Positions 32,889 to 41,228 of a stretch of 64,000 nucleotides of DNA are shown here, one piece after another. Position 1 is the stretch's first letter; each line of letters opens with the position of its first letter. The DNA comes from an uncultured Candidatus Saccharibacteria bacterium (lineage in GTDB: Bacteria; Patescibacteriota; Saccharimonadia; Saccharimonadales; Saccharimonadaceae), in assembly GCA_937990725.1 (NCBI GenBank), contig CALKQS010000008.1:1-64000 (forward strand), given 5' to 3'. The position numbers were made by a program, and so were the translations under genes. Below the pieces are notes generated by a model. That model was not told the DNA's origin and ran no database searches. It was given only the letters and a program-made list of their open reading frames with translations.

Positions 32889-32918
32889 AAAATAACCCAC
32901 TGCTTGGTGGGTTATTTT
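32889..32918. terminator. Terminator hairpin between rpmH and rnpA
   Basis: Perfect 12-base-pair stem AAAATAACCCAC / GTGGGTTATTTT with a 6-base loop. T-rich on the right arm and A-rich on the left, so it could act in both directions. It separates rpmH from rnpA, which has its own promoter. Confidence 0.85.
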
Positions 32919-32942
32919 ATCTCTGTTCGCGGGCAGATTTGC

Positions 32943-32948
32943 TATAAT
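32943..32948 (+). promoter_or_regulatory. -10 box of rnpA (leaderless)
   Basis: TGCTATAAT, then 6 bases (acagct), then ATG 32955. The 17-base string GCTATAATACAGCTATG is identical at the rmlB start. Confidence 0.7.
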
Positions 32949-32954
32949 ACAGCT

Positions 32955-33341
32955 ATGTTACAGCAACGATATCGGTTTCATGGCTATGGCGGGCTGCGCT
33001 ATTTGTATCGCCATGCCAGTGCTGAGCGTTCGCGTTTGCTAACCGTCAAGTACGTGGCTAATCGCCGTCGGCGCATGCCACGCATTGCCGTGGTGGTGAG
33101 CAAAAAGGTGCACAAATCTGCGGTGGGGCGCAACCGCATTCGCCGCCGTGTCTACGAGATTCTGCGCCAGCAAGTACCGCACTTTACAGGGGTGTACGAT
33201 GTTGCGCTGATCATCACCTCAAGCGAAGTACTTACCACGTCGCACGATGAGCTTGCGCTGGTAGTGACAAATCTGCTTGTGCGAGCTGGTATTTGCCCTG
33301 GCGACGCAACGCCAAGTGATGAAAGAGATAAGGCAGAATAG
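32955..33341 (+). CDS. rnpA: Ribonuclease P protein component
   Basis: 128 residues. Protein subunit that helps the RNase P RNA bind pre-tRNA for 5' maturation. Family motifs: RFHGYGGLRYLYRHAS, RRRMPRIAVVVSKKVHKSAVGRNRIRRRVYEILR (the conserved RNR helix) and DVALIITSSEV. The frame is open upstream to 32883, but that part lies in the terminator. ATG 32955 fits the family N-terminus and the promoter. Confidence 0.95.
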   Translation: MLQQRYRFHGYGGLRYLYRHASAERSRLLTVKYVANRRRRMPRIAVVVSKKVHKSAVGRNRIRRRVYEILRQQVPHFTGVYDVALIITSSEVLTTSHDELALVVTNLLVRAGICPGDATPSDERDKAE

Positions 33342-33653
33342 AATCTTATATCCTCTCAGTCTTCTTTGCGCGACCTACTTCATAGTACTTTGAGTCAAAT
33401 CAATGCCAAATAGTTCTGTATAAACAGTGGTAAATAGAACTCAAAACATTTATAAAAAATTCTTTTCTTGTCATTCTATACCAATGAAAGGCAAGCTAGG
33501 TGAGTGTTCTTTCCTAGAGCCATAAATACTCTCACATACAACATTAGCAGTGGTGTATCGCATATATCAACGATTGATTTCCAAAAAATACTTTGCCACA
33601 ATTCATCTTCCGTGGCCACCTATGATACAATAAATGCAGTAATCGGAGTCAAT
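33342..33653. other. AT-rich spacer between rnpA and yidC
   Basis: 312 bases with no credible gene. Only a TACAAT -10 box (33626-33631) and a CGGAG ribosome-binding sequence before yidC are seen. Confidence 0.5.
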
Positions 33654-34574
33654 ATGTTTGAGACAATAATTTTACAGCCCATTTTTAACGCACTTTTACT
33701 CATCTATAGTATCATCCCTGGTGGTGACTTTGGCGTGGCGGTGATTCTCTTCACGGTTATCATCCGCTTCTTACTCTACCCACTACTTAAGCGGCAGCTC
33801 CACCAGAGCAAACAGATGCGCAAGATGCAGCCTGAGCTCGCCAAGATCAAGAAAGCGGCTAATGGCAACCGTCAAGTAGAAGCGATGCAGCAGATGGAGC
33901 TGTATAAGAAGTACGGTATCAAGCCATTTCGCTCGATCCTCCTGCTCTTTATTCAGATTCCGATCTTTATCGGCCTCTACCAGGTGATCATGATCATCTC
34001 GCTTCACCGCGACCAAGTGGCGCGCTACATCTACGAGCCACTCAAGAATATCGATGCCATCAAGACTATCATCAACCACCCCGATCAGTTCAACCACACC
34101 ATGCTCGGTTTTATCGACCTCACTAAGGTAGCGCTTGGTAAGGATGGCATTGTCTGGCCGCTCCTCGCTCTCGCAATTATCTCAGCTCTCACCCAGTATG
34201 TAATGACCAAGCAAACTATGCCAACTGGTAAGAGCACTAAGCGTTTCCGCGACATCATGAAAGAGACGGCCGCTGGCAAAGAGGCCGACCCCGCCGAGAT
34301 GAACGCCGCAATGATGCGCAATATGGCGAAGTTTATGCCAGTGATGATGTTTATGATCATGATGGGCTTGCCAGGGGCATTGGCGCTCTACTACACGGCA
34401 TCTAACCTAGTAGCGGTAGCACAGCAGTCATATCTCCTCCGTAAAGATAAGCAAGAGCTTGAAGCAATTGCTGATGAAGTAGATATTACAACGCCTGCCA
34501 AGAAAAAGTCGACGAAAAAGCGCGCCAAAGCAGCTACAGAAGCCAACATCACACGCATCAAAGCCAAAGAATAA
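33654..34574 (+). CDS. yidC: Membrane protein insertase YidC (Gram-positive/short type)
   Basis: 306 residues. Inserts and folds inner-membrane proteins with or without SecYEG. Core helices: FNALLLIYSIIPGGDFGVAVILFTVIIRFLLYPLL, SILLLFIQIPIFIGLYQVIM, GIVWPLLALAIISALTQYVM and PVMMFMIMMGLPGALALYYTASNLVAVAQQ. It lacks the large periplasmic domain of Gram-negative YidC. Basic C-terminal tail (KKKSTKKRAKAATEAN) as in Oxa1-like proteins that touch ribosomes. The frame is open to 33504, but the membrane protein begins at MFETIILQP with GGAG just upstream. Confidence 0.93.
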   Translation: MFETIILQPIFNALLLIYSIIPGGDFGVAVILFTVIIRFLLYPLLKRQLHQSKQMRKMQPELAKIKKAANGNRQVEAMQQMELYKKYGIKPFRSILLLFIQIPIFIGLYQVIMIISLHRDQVARYIYEPLKNIDAIKTIINHPDQFNHTMLGFIDLTKVALGKDGIVWPLLALAIISALTQYVMTKQTMPTGKSTKRFRDIMKETAAGKEADPAEMNAAMMRNMAKFMPVMMFMIMMGLPGALALYYTASNLVAVAQQSYLLRKDKQELEAIADEVDITTPAKKKSTKKRAKAATEANITRIKAKE

Positions 34575-34591
34575 CAGAGGAGGAGAACCCG

Positions 34592-35056
34592 ATGGATCGA
34601 TACCAATCAGTAACATTTGCCCGAGAATATCTCCAGAACATCATCTCGTTTTTTGGCGAAAATATTGCGGTATCGGGTGATGACGATGGCGAGGTAATGA
34701 CACTTCGGGTAGAGTCGTCGGATATCAATAGTATCTTGATTGGCCGCGGGGCAGAGACGTTGCGGGCGCTGCAATATATTGTCTCGTCGGCACTGCGGGC
34801 ACAGCATGCAGCCATAGTGCGCGTGAGTGTTGATATCGCTGATTATAAAAAGCAGCACGAGGAAAAGATTGCCGACAAAGCCCGGGGCTGGATCGAGCGC
34901 GTGCGTGCAACTGGTGAGCCCTACACCGCTCACCTCAACCCAGCCGATCGACGTATCGTCCACCAAGTTGCTGCCGACGCAGCTGGCATCACGACTGTCT
35001 CCGAAGGCGAAGGCCGCGAGCGCCATGTGATTATCCAGCTGGAAGAGGCTAAGTAA
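34592..35056 (+). CDS. jag: RNA-binding protein KhpB/Jag (KH-R3H)
   Basis: 154 residues. KH-like domain (VESSDINSILIGRGAETLRALQYIVSSAL, residues ~45-75) followed by an R3H domain (RATGEPYTAHLNPADRRIVHQVAADAAGITTVSEGEGRERHVII), the layout of Jag/EloR minus the N-terminal Jag-N region. Single-stranded RNA binding; linked in Firmicutes to cell elongation control. Starts 17 bases after yidC with an AGAGGAGGAG ribosome-binding site, within the rnpA-yidC-jag order. Confidence 0.92.
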   Translation: MDRYQSVTFAREYLQNIISFFGENIAVSGDDDGEVMTLRVESSDINSILIGRGAETLRALQYIVSSALRAQHAAIVRVSVDIADYKKQHEEKIADKARGWIERVRATGEPYTAHLNPADRRIVHQVAADAAGITTVSEGEGRERHVIIQLEEAK

Positions 35057-35080
35057 AAGCTACGCGCTATGATATATCTT

Positions 35081-35110
35081 ATAACCGGCCAGTGATGGCC
35101 GGTTATTTTT
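35081..35110 (+). terminator. Terminator after jag
   Basis: Perfect 10-base-pair stem ATAACCGGCC / GGCCGGTTAT, 6-base loop, followed by TTTT. It ends the rightward origin operon. Confidence 0.88.
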
Positions 35111-35172
35111 GCAATAATACTAAAAATATCTACTTATAGTGTAGGGGTAGTTCGGTAGTTCAACTACTGTTA

Positions 35173-35736
35173 CTAGTCTCTCAACAATTCATCCCAATGT
35201 CCCCACTCAGGAAACGGATCATACAACTCGTTTACATCAAAGTCTCCCATATCGGCCGTAAGTAAATTATCTGGATCAGTCTGAGACCACGCTTGGAGAT
35301 GGCCGGTGCCGTCTTCATTTTTATCGATTTGTGTTCTCGCGATCGCCCACATAGTGTCTGGTGTTGGCATCATGTTAACCGGAGGATACTCGTAGATGAC
35401 TGCTCGAAAACAGAACAAGCGTCCATCTTGACAATTCTTCCATAAAATTTCTTGATGTGGAGCTCCAACTTTGATTTCTTTGCCTGATTCGGTTGTGAGT
35501 CCTGGCAGTGTAAGAATCGTCGCCTTAAAAGAAGGATACTCTGCTGTAGTAACACTAATATAGTATGGAACAAAACCAGTCGAGGGGTCAGCTGGGGGTA
35601 CGATTGTCAGATCTTTTGTCGGATCATGATAGCGGCGTTGTGCCGTCTTTTCGCTTAACCAACGACCAATGGCTGGTTCGTCATCTTTGTAATCGTATAG
35701 TCCGCAGTAGCGCCATTGCATATTATTTTCTCCCAT
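35173..35736 (-). CDS. Hypothetical protein
   Basis: 187 residues, not recognised. Acidic, Trp/Tyr-rich, no signal peptide or membrane helix. Segments such as YYISVTTAEYPSFKATILTLPGLTT and LFCFRAVIYEYPPVNMMPTP suggest a beta-rich globular protein. An in-frame ATG at 35721 with GGGAG 8 bases upstream is an equally good start (182 residues). It begins 8 bases after the stop of the upstream glycosyltransferase and is likely co-transcribed. Confidence 0.6.
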   Translation of the reverse strand: MGENNMQWRYCGLYDYKDDEPAIGRWLSEKTAQRRYHDPTKDLTIVPPADPSTGFVPYYISVTTAEYPSFKATILTLPGLTTESGKEIKVGAPHQEILWKNCQDGRLFCFRAVIYEYPPVNMMPTPDTMWAIARTQIDKNEDGTGHLQAWSQTDPDNLLTADMGDFDVNELYDPFPEWGHWDELLRD

Positions 35737-35744
35737 TACATTTA

Positions 35745-36848
35745 TTACACCTGCCGCAGCGCTTGCTCATACACCGCCAATGTTTCCTCACCGCAGCGCT
35801 CCCACGAGTAGCGAGCAGCTTGGGCTTTGCCTTTGACGATAAGCTCGCGACGGCGAGCTGGTTGGCTGAGGACACGGTCGATTGCGCTCGCGATGGCATC
35901 AACATCGAGTGGGTCGAAGTACTCGGCAGCATCGCCCAAAATCTCGGGCATGCACGAGGTATTGCTGGATATAACAGGGGTCGTGCCATACGCCATCGTC
36001 TCGAGTGGCGGTAGGCCAAACCCCTCCATCAGTGATGGAAAGACGTATGCCTCAGCTTTGTTAAGTAGCCAATCGCGCTGCCCATCGGGGATGAACCCAG
36101 TGAAGTGGATATTGTGGTAGCCCCGCTGCTGGTAGTAGGCTTGGTTGCGCTTGGTGTCTTCATTCATCCGCCCCACAAATACCAGGCCAAGGTCGGGCCA
36201 GCGGCTCAGCAGCTGCTGGTGTGCGGCTGCGAGGCGCCGCAGATTTTTATAATCAGGCTGCTGCCCAACGTAGATAATGAACCGCTTGAAGGGGAGGTCG
36301 ATATATGGCGTGAGCTGCCCAGGGTGCACCTCGCCTGCCTCGTAGATGACCGAAATTTTGCTATCGGGGATTTTGGTAAAGTCCTGGTATTCCTGCTTGG
36401 TCGTCTGAGAAATAGCGATGATATGCTCGCTGGTGCGGGCGATTCGCCGAAATACCCAGCGCCCCACCAATTGCTTGAGATGAAACACCAGCCAATTTTT
36501 GTCGGAATTATACGTCTTGAGGAGGGTCATATCGTGTACCGTGGTGACGTGCTTACCTCTGTAAAAGACCGGCTGCTGCGGCATACAAAAATGTACTAAG
36601 TCGGGCCCTAGCTCATCTAGGTAGCGCCGGAAGCCAAGTTGCTCTGCTAGCGAATAATTGGCAAAGTCGACCGTGCGGATGGTGAAGTTAGGGTTGTGTG
36701 GTTGCCAGTAGTCGCGATCCTTGGTGGGGACGAGGACGCTATAGCGGTTGGTTGTATCAAGCCGCTCCAGCTGCTCGAGCAGCTTCACGACATATGTGCC
36801 CGTGCCAGAATTGATCACGCGGGCGTCGATTGCAATATGAAAACTCAT
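35745..36848 (-). CDS. GT4-family glycosyltransferase (GT-B fold)
   Basis: 367 residues. Retaining glycosyltransferase with the N-terminal AIDARVINSGTGTYVVKLLEQL motif. C-terminal GT1/GT4 nucleotide-sugar domain: IIYVGQQPDYKNLRRLAAAHQQL, VFVGRMNEDT, ENxxx-like HNIHFTGFIPDGQRDWLLNKAEAYVFPSLMEGFGLPPLETMAYG with the EGFGLPPLE acid motif. Probably a mannosyl- or related transferase in surface-glycan synthesis; sugar unknown. The ATG is 7 bases after TATACT, so leaderless. Confidence 0.88.
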   Translation of the reverse strand: MSFHIAIDARVINSGTGTYVVKLLEQLERLDTTNRYSVLVPTKDRDYWQPHNPNFTIRTVDFANYSLAEQLGFRRYLDELGPDLVHFCMPQQPVFYRGKHVTTVHDMTLLKTYNSDKNWLVFHLKQLVGRWVFRRIARTSEHIIAISQTTKQEYQDFTKIPDSKISVIYEAGEVHPGQLTPYIDLPFKRFIIYVGQQPDYKNLRRLAAAHQQLLSRWPDLGLVFVGRMNEDTKRNQAYYQQRGYHNIHFTGFIPDGQRDWLLNKAEAYVFPSLMEGFGLPPLETMAYGTTPVISSNTSCMPEILGDAAEYFDPLDVDAIASAIDRVLSQPARRRELIVKGKAQAARYSWERCGEETLAVYEQALRQV

Positions 36849-36855
36849 ACCCTCT

Positions 36856-36861
36856 AGTATA
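36856..36861 (-). promoter_or_regulatory. -10 box of the GT4 gene (leaderless)
   Basis: TGTATACT, 7 bases, then ATG 36848. Confidence 0.6.
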
Positions 36862-36942
36862 CAGCCCCCGCACCAAAAGCGCCAGATGAGCGAGGGTGTG
36901 TCAAGGGAGGATAATGGTAGCCCAAACTCTGCATAAAAGTGC

Positions 36943-36948
36943 TATAAT
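36943..36948 (+). promoter_or_regulatory. -10 box of the cupin gene
   Basis: TGCTATAAT, 17 bases before ATG 36966; leader about 11 bases, no clear ribosome-binding site. Confidence 0.5.
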
Positions 36949-36965
36949 ACCCATATTATCGTAAT

Positions 36966-37487
36966 ATGATGGAATTACCGCAACACATAGCAACTCAGAC
37001 AAGCGTGGCGCAAATCGAGCACATTCTTCGCCAGGCCGGCTACCACATCACTGGGACAGATAGCCAGCGGCCATGGGGTGGGTTTGTTTGTATTGATCCG
37101 GCGCAGGCAGGGCAGTTTGCGGCGGATTTCTTTGCAGCATCGGAAGTAATAACTAAGGATAGTGCTCATGTGCCGCTCAGTCCTAAGATTCTCTTTGTCC
37201 AGCCAGGGGCGCGCCTCAGTTGGCAATATCATCATCGGCGGGCGGAGCTGTGGCGGTTTCTCACCACTGGCGCATACTATTGCAACATGAGCGACGAACT
37301 ACCAGCTCGGCCAACACTAGCCCAGACGGGCGGTGTTGTGAGGTTGGCAGCAGGGGAGCGCCACCGTGCTTGCGGTGATGCTCAGCACCCAACGATCATT
37401 GCTGAGCTCTGGCAACACACCGACCCAGCGCACCCATCTACAGAGGATGATATTGTGCGAGTGGCAGATGACTACCAACGTCAATAG
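36966..37487 (+). CDS. Cupin protein, mannose-6-phosphate isomerase type II-like
   Basis: 173 residues. Central cupin with ILFVQPGARLSWQYHHRRAELWRFL and GERHRACGD, matching the metal-binding double-histidine and Glu pattern of type II phosphomannose isomerases (normally the C-terminal domain of GDP-mannose pyrophosphorylase fusions). It may interconvert fructose-6-P and mannose-6-P for glycan synthesis; the degenerate SIS protein at 10.4 kb would not obviously do so. A stand-alone short cupin could also be a sugar-binding or sensor protein. Divergent from the GT4 gene. Confidence 0.65.
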   Translation: MMELPQHIATQTSVAQIEHILRQAGYHITGTDSQRPWGGFVCIDPAQAGQFAADFFAASEVITKDSAHVPLSPKILFVQPGARLSWQYHHRRAELWRFLTTGAYYCNMSDELPARPTLAQTGGVVRLAAGERHRACGDAQHPTIIAELWQHTDPAHPSTEDDIVRVADDYQRQ

Positions 37488-37677
37488 TTGCTTAATAACC
37501 ATATAGTGAGTTTGCGACTGCTGGATGGGCCGGTTTTAAACAAACAACAGTTACACTTTGTCTGATTGGGTATTATTGATGTCATAGATTAAAGCGTACG
37601 TGATATTGATATTCTTGAGGATCGAATACAACCTAGTGTAGCTATGCTGTGTTGCTAAAATTTTTAAAATAAAAGTC

Positions 37678-38100
37678 TTATCTCTCTGTTGTCCGAAAAA
37701 CAACACGATCATACAAACAATAATTCCACACCAGCGATGCACCAGTAGCAATGATTTTTGCAAGCAGCAGCACAAGCGACTCAGCATGGATAACAGAGGC
37801 CAGGATGGGCGAGATGCAGAAAATAACCGCATTTTGCAGCCCCCACAAGCCTGCCAGGGTGATGATGACAAACAAGACCAGCTGCCGGCGCACATTACCC
37901 TGGGCACGAAAAGTATACGACTTATTAGCAAAAAAACTAAAAATAAAGGCCAGGCCCGTTGACACCGTATTAGCCGCGAGCTTTGGCAGGCCAAGCGCGG
38001 TGAGCCCAAACAGCAAGCCAATATCGATCGCTGTATTAATCCCGCCAACCAGCGCAAACCGCAGCAACTTGCCTCTGTTATTTGCGATGGCGAGCCTCAC
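37678..38100 (-). CDS. GtrA-family membrane protein
   Basis: 140 residues with four membrane helices (LLRFALVGGINTAIDIGLLFGLTAL, NTVSTGLAFIFSFFANKSYTF, LVLFVIITLAGLWGLQNAVI, ESLVLLLAKIIATGASLVWNYCLYDRVVF), the classic GtrA pattern. GtrA proteins flip or assist use of lipid-linked sugars made by a partner GtrB. Start chosen as GTG 38100, with GGAGG 6 bases upstream, overlapping the gtrB-like gene by 23 bases; an ATG at 38169 would overlap it by 92 bases. Confidence 0.85.
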   Translation of the reverse strand: MRLAIANNRGKLLRFALVGGINTAIDIGLLFGLTALGLPKLAANTVSTGLAFIFSFFANKSYTFRAQGNVRRQLVLFVIITLAGLWGLQNAVIFCISPILASVIHAESLVLLLAKIIATGASLVWNYCLYDRVVFRTTER

Positions 38101-39025
38101 GATGTTCCTCAACGAGATAGGGTGGACGCTGCTTCGTCTCGCTAAAAATTCGAGCGATATATTCGCCAATCACTCCCAGACTCAGCAGCTGCACCCCACC
38201 AAGGAAGAGAATCACCGCCATGAGCGACGAATAGCCTGCACCGGTTGGCACACCGAACAGTGGTCGAATGAGCAGATAGAGAATATAAATAGAGGCCAAG
38301 AAGGCGATCAGGAAGCCCAGCACGGCCGAGATGCGCAGTGGCGCGGTCGTAAAGCTCGTGATGCCGTCAATAGCCAGGTTAATGAGCGTGCGCGGACTTT
38401 GCTTGATGGTGCCAGCAGCTCGTGGGTCGCGGTCGTAAAGAATCTCCTTTTTTTTGTAGCCCACCCAGCTAAAGATCGCTTTGGTATTGCGCTGAGATTC
38501 GCGCAGCTGGGTGATGGCAGTGACGCAGCGTTTGCTAAGTAAGCGGAAGTCGCCCGTGTCGATCTGAACAGGAATATGCGTCGTACTCTGGAGGAGACGG
38601 TAATACCACGCGGCGGTTTTTTTCTTGAGCCAAGTCTCGCCGGAGCGGCTTCGGCGCCGCGCATATACGTCATCGTACCCCTGCTCCCACAGCTCGATCA
38701 TCTGCGGGATCAGCTCTGGTGGGTCTTGCAGGTCGGCATCAATTACCACCACAGCATCACCCGCCGCGTGGTCGAAGCCAGCCAGCATAGCAGCTTCTTT
38801 GCCAAAGTTGCGCGAGAGATTAAGGTAGGCAATGGCGGGATTGTGTTGCTGCTCGATCTGAATGAGCTCGAGTGTGTGATCCTGGCTGCCATCATTAATA
38901 AATAAGAATTCGAACTGGTAGCGCCGGCGATCGACACTGCGCTGCAGCGCCTCGAGCCGGGCAAACAGCTGTGGCAAAACAGCTGCTTCGTTGTAGGCAG
39001 GGATAAGAATGGTGATTGTTTTCAT
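38078..39025 (-). CDS. GtrB-like GT2 glycosyltransferase (polyprenyl-phosphate sugar synthase)
   Basis: 315 residues. GT2 domain with TILIPAYNEAAVLPQLFARL, LFINDGSQDHTLE, VIDADLQDPPELIPQMIELW (DxD) and YARRRSRSGETWLKK, as in DPM1/GtrB enzymes that load a sugar onto undecaprenyl phosphate. Two C-terminal membrane helices (LRISAVLGFLIAFLASIYILYLL, AVILFLGGVQLLSLGVIGEYIARIF). Coupled to the overlapping GtrA gene. A TACAAT box 9 bases before ATG sits directly next to the upstream sucD stop. Confidence 0.9.
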   Translation of the reverse strand: MKTITILIPAYNEAAVLPQLFARLEALQRSVDRRRYQFEFLFINDGSQDHTLELIQIEQQHNPAIAYLNLSRNFGKEAAMLAGFDHAAGDAVVVIDADLQDPPELIPQMIELWEQGYDDVYARRRSRSGETWLKKKTAAWYYRLLQSTTHIPVQIDTGDFRLLSKRCVTAITQLRESQRNTKAIFSWVGYKKKEILYDRDPRAAGTIKQSPRTLINLAIDGITSFTTAPLRISAVLGFLIAFLASIYILYLLIRPLFGVPTGAGYSSLMAVILFLGGVQLLSLGVIGEYIARIFSETKQRPPYLVEEHREARHRK

Positions 39026-39034
39026 CGTAGCCTT

Positions 39035-39040
39035 ATTGTA
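39035..39040 (-). promoter_or_regulatory. -10 box of the gtrB-like gene
   Basis: TACAAT adjacent to the sucD TGA stop, 9 bases before ATG 39025. It gives the GtrB/GtrA pair its own start despite a 15-base gap. Confidence 0.45.
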
Positions 39041-39913
39041 TCACTTATTGGTTGGTATGAGCGCGATGAGCGACTGGATGGACGATGCCACCACTGCACC
39101 ACTGGCCTCGAGCCGTGCCGTCTTGGCCTGGGCTGACTCCAGCTCATTTGTGCCAAGGATTGCCCCAGCATGGCCCATCTGTACCCCAGATGGCGCACTG
39201 TGGCCCGCAATGTAAGCATAGACCGGCTTGCTTATATGACGCTTAATATAATCCGCCGCGCCAACCTCGCTCGTGCCACCAATTTCACCGATCAGCACAA
39301 TCTGCTCCACCTCCGCATCCTGCTCAAACAACTGCAAGCAATCAATAAAGCTGCTGCCACCAATCATATCGCCGCCAATCCCAATCACATAACGCTGGCC
39401 AATACCTGCCTGAGTGAGGAGGCTCATTGCTTCGTAGGTGAGCGTGCCACTGCGGCTGACGATGGCAGTGTGACCTGGTGTGGCGAGCGTGGCAGGGATG
39501 ATGCCAAGGTTATGCACGCCGGGGATGAGAACGCCAGGGCAGTTGGGGCCAATCAAAACCGAAGAACTGGTTGCCAGGCGTTGTTTTATACGCAACATAT
39601 CGTGGACAGGCACGCCCTCGGTGATGCAAATAATGAGTGGCACCTCTGCGTCAATTGCCTCCATAATCGCTGCCTTGGCATGAGCTGCTGGTACAAAAAT
39701 GACGGAAATATCGACAGGCTGCTGCGCTTGAATTTCGCGAATTGTCCGGAAGACAGGCACGCCGTGTACCTCTGTAATCGATTGGTTGGGTGACGTGCCG
39801 CCAACGATATGTGTACCACTTGCCAACATACGCTCGGTATGAAATGAGCCATGTTTGCCAGTTATACCCTGGACAATAACACGCTTACCACGAAAGATAT
39901 CAGGGGTCATCAT
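39041..39913 (-). CDS. sucD: Succinyl-CoA ligase alpha subunit
   Basis: 290 residues. CoA-binding Rossmann start VIVQGITGKHGSFHTERMLASGT, then IGPNCPGVLIPGVHNLGIIP, IVSRSGTLTYEA, GIGGDMIGGSSFIDCLQLF, VLIGEIGGTSE and the phosphohistidine loop QMGHAGAILG. With SucC makes ATP/GTP from succinyl-CoA plus phosphate (or the reverse). The loop before the active His reads IAGHSAPSG, where most SucD have IAGxTAPxG. ATGA overlap with sucC. Other acyl-CoA synthetase (NDP-forming) specificity is possible. Confidence 0.9.
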   Translation of the reverse strand: MMTPDIFRGKRVIVQGITGKHGSFHTERMLASGTHIVGGTSPNQSITEVHGVPVFRTIREIQAQQPVDISVIFVPAAHAKAAIMEAIDAEVPLIICITEGVPVHDMLRIKQRLATSSSVLIGPNCPGVLIPGVHNLGIIPATLATPGHTAIVSRSGTLTYEAMSLLTQAGIGQRYVIGIGGDMIGGSSFIDCLQLFEQDAEVEQIVLIGEIGGTSEVGAADYIKRHISKPVYAYIAGHSAPSGVQMGHAGAILGTNELESAQAKTARLEASGAVVASSIQSLIALIPTNK

Positions 39914-40959
39914 ACAGCCTCCTCCAGGATGTGAGAGAGATTATCGTAGAGTGGAATGTGTTCGCGGGCAAGGAGCGCCTTGGCCTCAGCCTCACGGTTA
40001 CCTGTCAGGCGGACGGCTAGTGGTGGGAGGTCTGGCAACTGTTGCTTGGCGCTAATGATGGCCGCCGCTACGTCGTCGCAGCGCACAATACCACCAAAGA
40101 TATTAATAATGATGAGTGCCACGGCAGGGAAGCGGGCAATCTGCTCAAAGCTAGCCAGGATCTTCTCTGGAGTGGCCGTGCCGCCAATGTCAAGAAAGTT
40201 AGCTGGCTGCACGCCGCGGGCAGTCACCGCATCGACGGTTGCCATTGCCAGACCTGCACCGTTGGCAATCGTCGCAACCGTCCCGTTGTGGTCGAGCGTG
40301 ACGAAATTATGATCTTCTAGGGCTGCTTCGTGCCACTGCGGGTGGCGAAACAGCGCCGCATCGTCAATCGTCATCTTGGCATCACCAGCAACGAGCTGGC
40401 CATCCGTCGTCACGACGAGTGGGTTGATCTCGAGTAGTGTACAATCGTTGTCAATAAAGCAACGCAAACAATTCGCCACCATATCCTCAAGCGCAAAGGC
40501 TTGCTCTGGCAGCGACAAATACTCCGCTAGTGCTTCAGCTACAGTATGAACTGTTTGCGGCGTAATGGCCTGGCGAAAGAACGCTGCACGATCGTGTTCT
40601 TCCACATCAATGCCACCACTCGTGTGGGCGAGTAGCTCGATGGATGATTGCTCACGGTTAATAGTAAGCGAAATGTAACATTCGCGGGCGATGGAGAGAA
40701 CTTCCTCGGCAAGAAGCTTCGTGGGGGTATAGCCACCGATATCGAGAGTAAAGAGACGCTGAATGGTTGGTGTAACAGCGGATTGCTCGCGGACAATCAC
40801 CACACCACCTGCCTTGCCGCGGCCACCGATCGGAACTTGTGATTTGAGGACAATAGGGACGGTGGGTACTACTGTTGCAGATTCTACAACATTACTTTGC
40901 GGTACTGCCACTCCAGTCTCAGCCAAGCACTGCTTGGCTTGGTATTCAAGAAGACGCAT
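39910..40959 (-). CDS. sucC: Succinyl-CoA ligase beta subunit
   Basis: 349 residues. ATP-grasp N-terminal half starting MRLLEYQAKQCLAETGVAVP, nucleotide-site motifs VLKSQVPIGGRGKAGGV and LLEINPLVVTTDGQLVAGDAKMTIDD. C-terminal half with NGAGLAMATVD and IINIFGGIVRCDDVA, all typical of SucC. Somewhat short (usual 385-400). The start at 40959 is 7 bases after a TACAAT box, giving a probable leaderless mRNA; an upstream ATG would precede the promoter. Confidence 0.92.
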   Translation of the reverse strand: MRLLEYQAKQCLAETGVAVPQSNVVESATVVPTVPIVLKSQVPIGGRGKAGGVVIVREQSAVTPTIQRLFTLDIGGYTPTKLLAEEVLSIARECYISLTINREQSSIELLAHTSGGIDVEEHDRAAFFRQAITPQTVHTVAEALAEYLSLPEQAFALEDMVANCLRCFIDNDCTLLEINPLVVTTDGQLVAGDAKMTIDDAALFRHPQWHEAALEDHNFVTLDHNGTVATIANGAGLAMATVDAVTARGVQPANFLDIGGTATPEKILASFEQIARFPAVALIIINIFGGIVRCDDVAAAIISAKQQLPDLPPLAVRLTGNREAEAKALLAREHIPLYDNLSHILEEAV

Positions 40960-40966
40960 AGGTATT

Positions 40967-40972
40967 ATTGTA
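40967..40972 (-). promoter_or_regulatory. -10 box of sucCD (leaderless)
   Basis: TACAAT, 7 bases (aatacct), ATG 40959. Confidence 0.5.
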
Positions 40973-41228
40973 CGCATAGATGGCGAATATGCAAAATGAT
41001 TGCGTGCGTAACAGAGGTAAGACGACGCAGGTTAATTGTGCACTAGTAGAGTATGGTATGCTACTTTCGCATGATAACTTGTACAAGAAAATATCTGGAG
41101 GCTGGCCACTCAGCAGACAGGGAAACACTAATATAGGATCTGGTCGGAACATTTTCGGTACAATTACCATGCAAAAGCCGGTCTTTACAATTCGCTTCTT
41201 TGGCGCTGGCCCGTCGTCTCAAGCCGAG

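Noticed and set aside
38101..38169. ATG-started longer GtrA protein
   Set aside because: It would overlap gtrB by 92 bases, and GTG 38100 has a much better ribosome-binding site.
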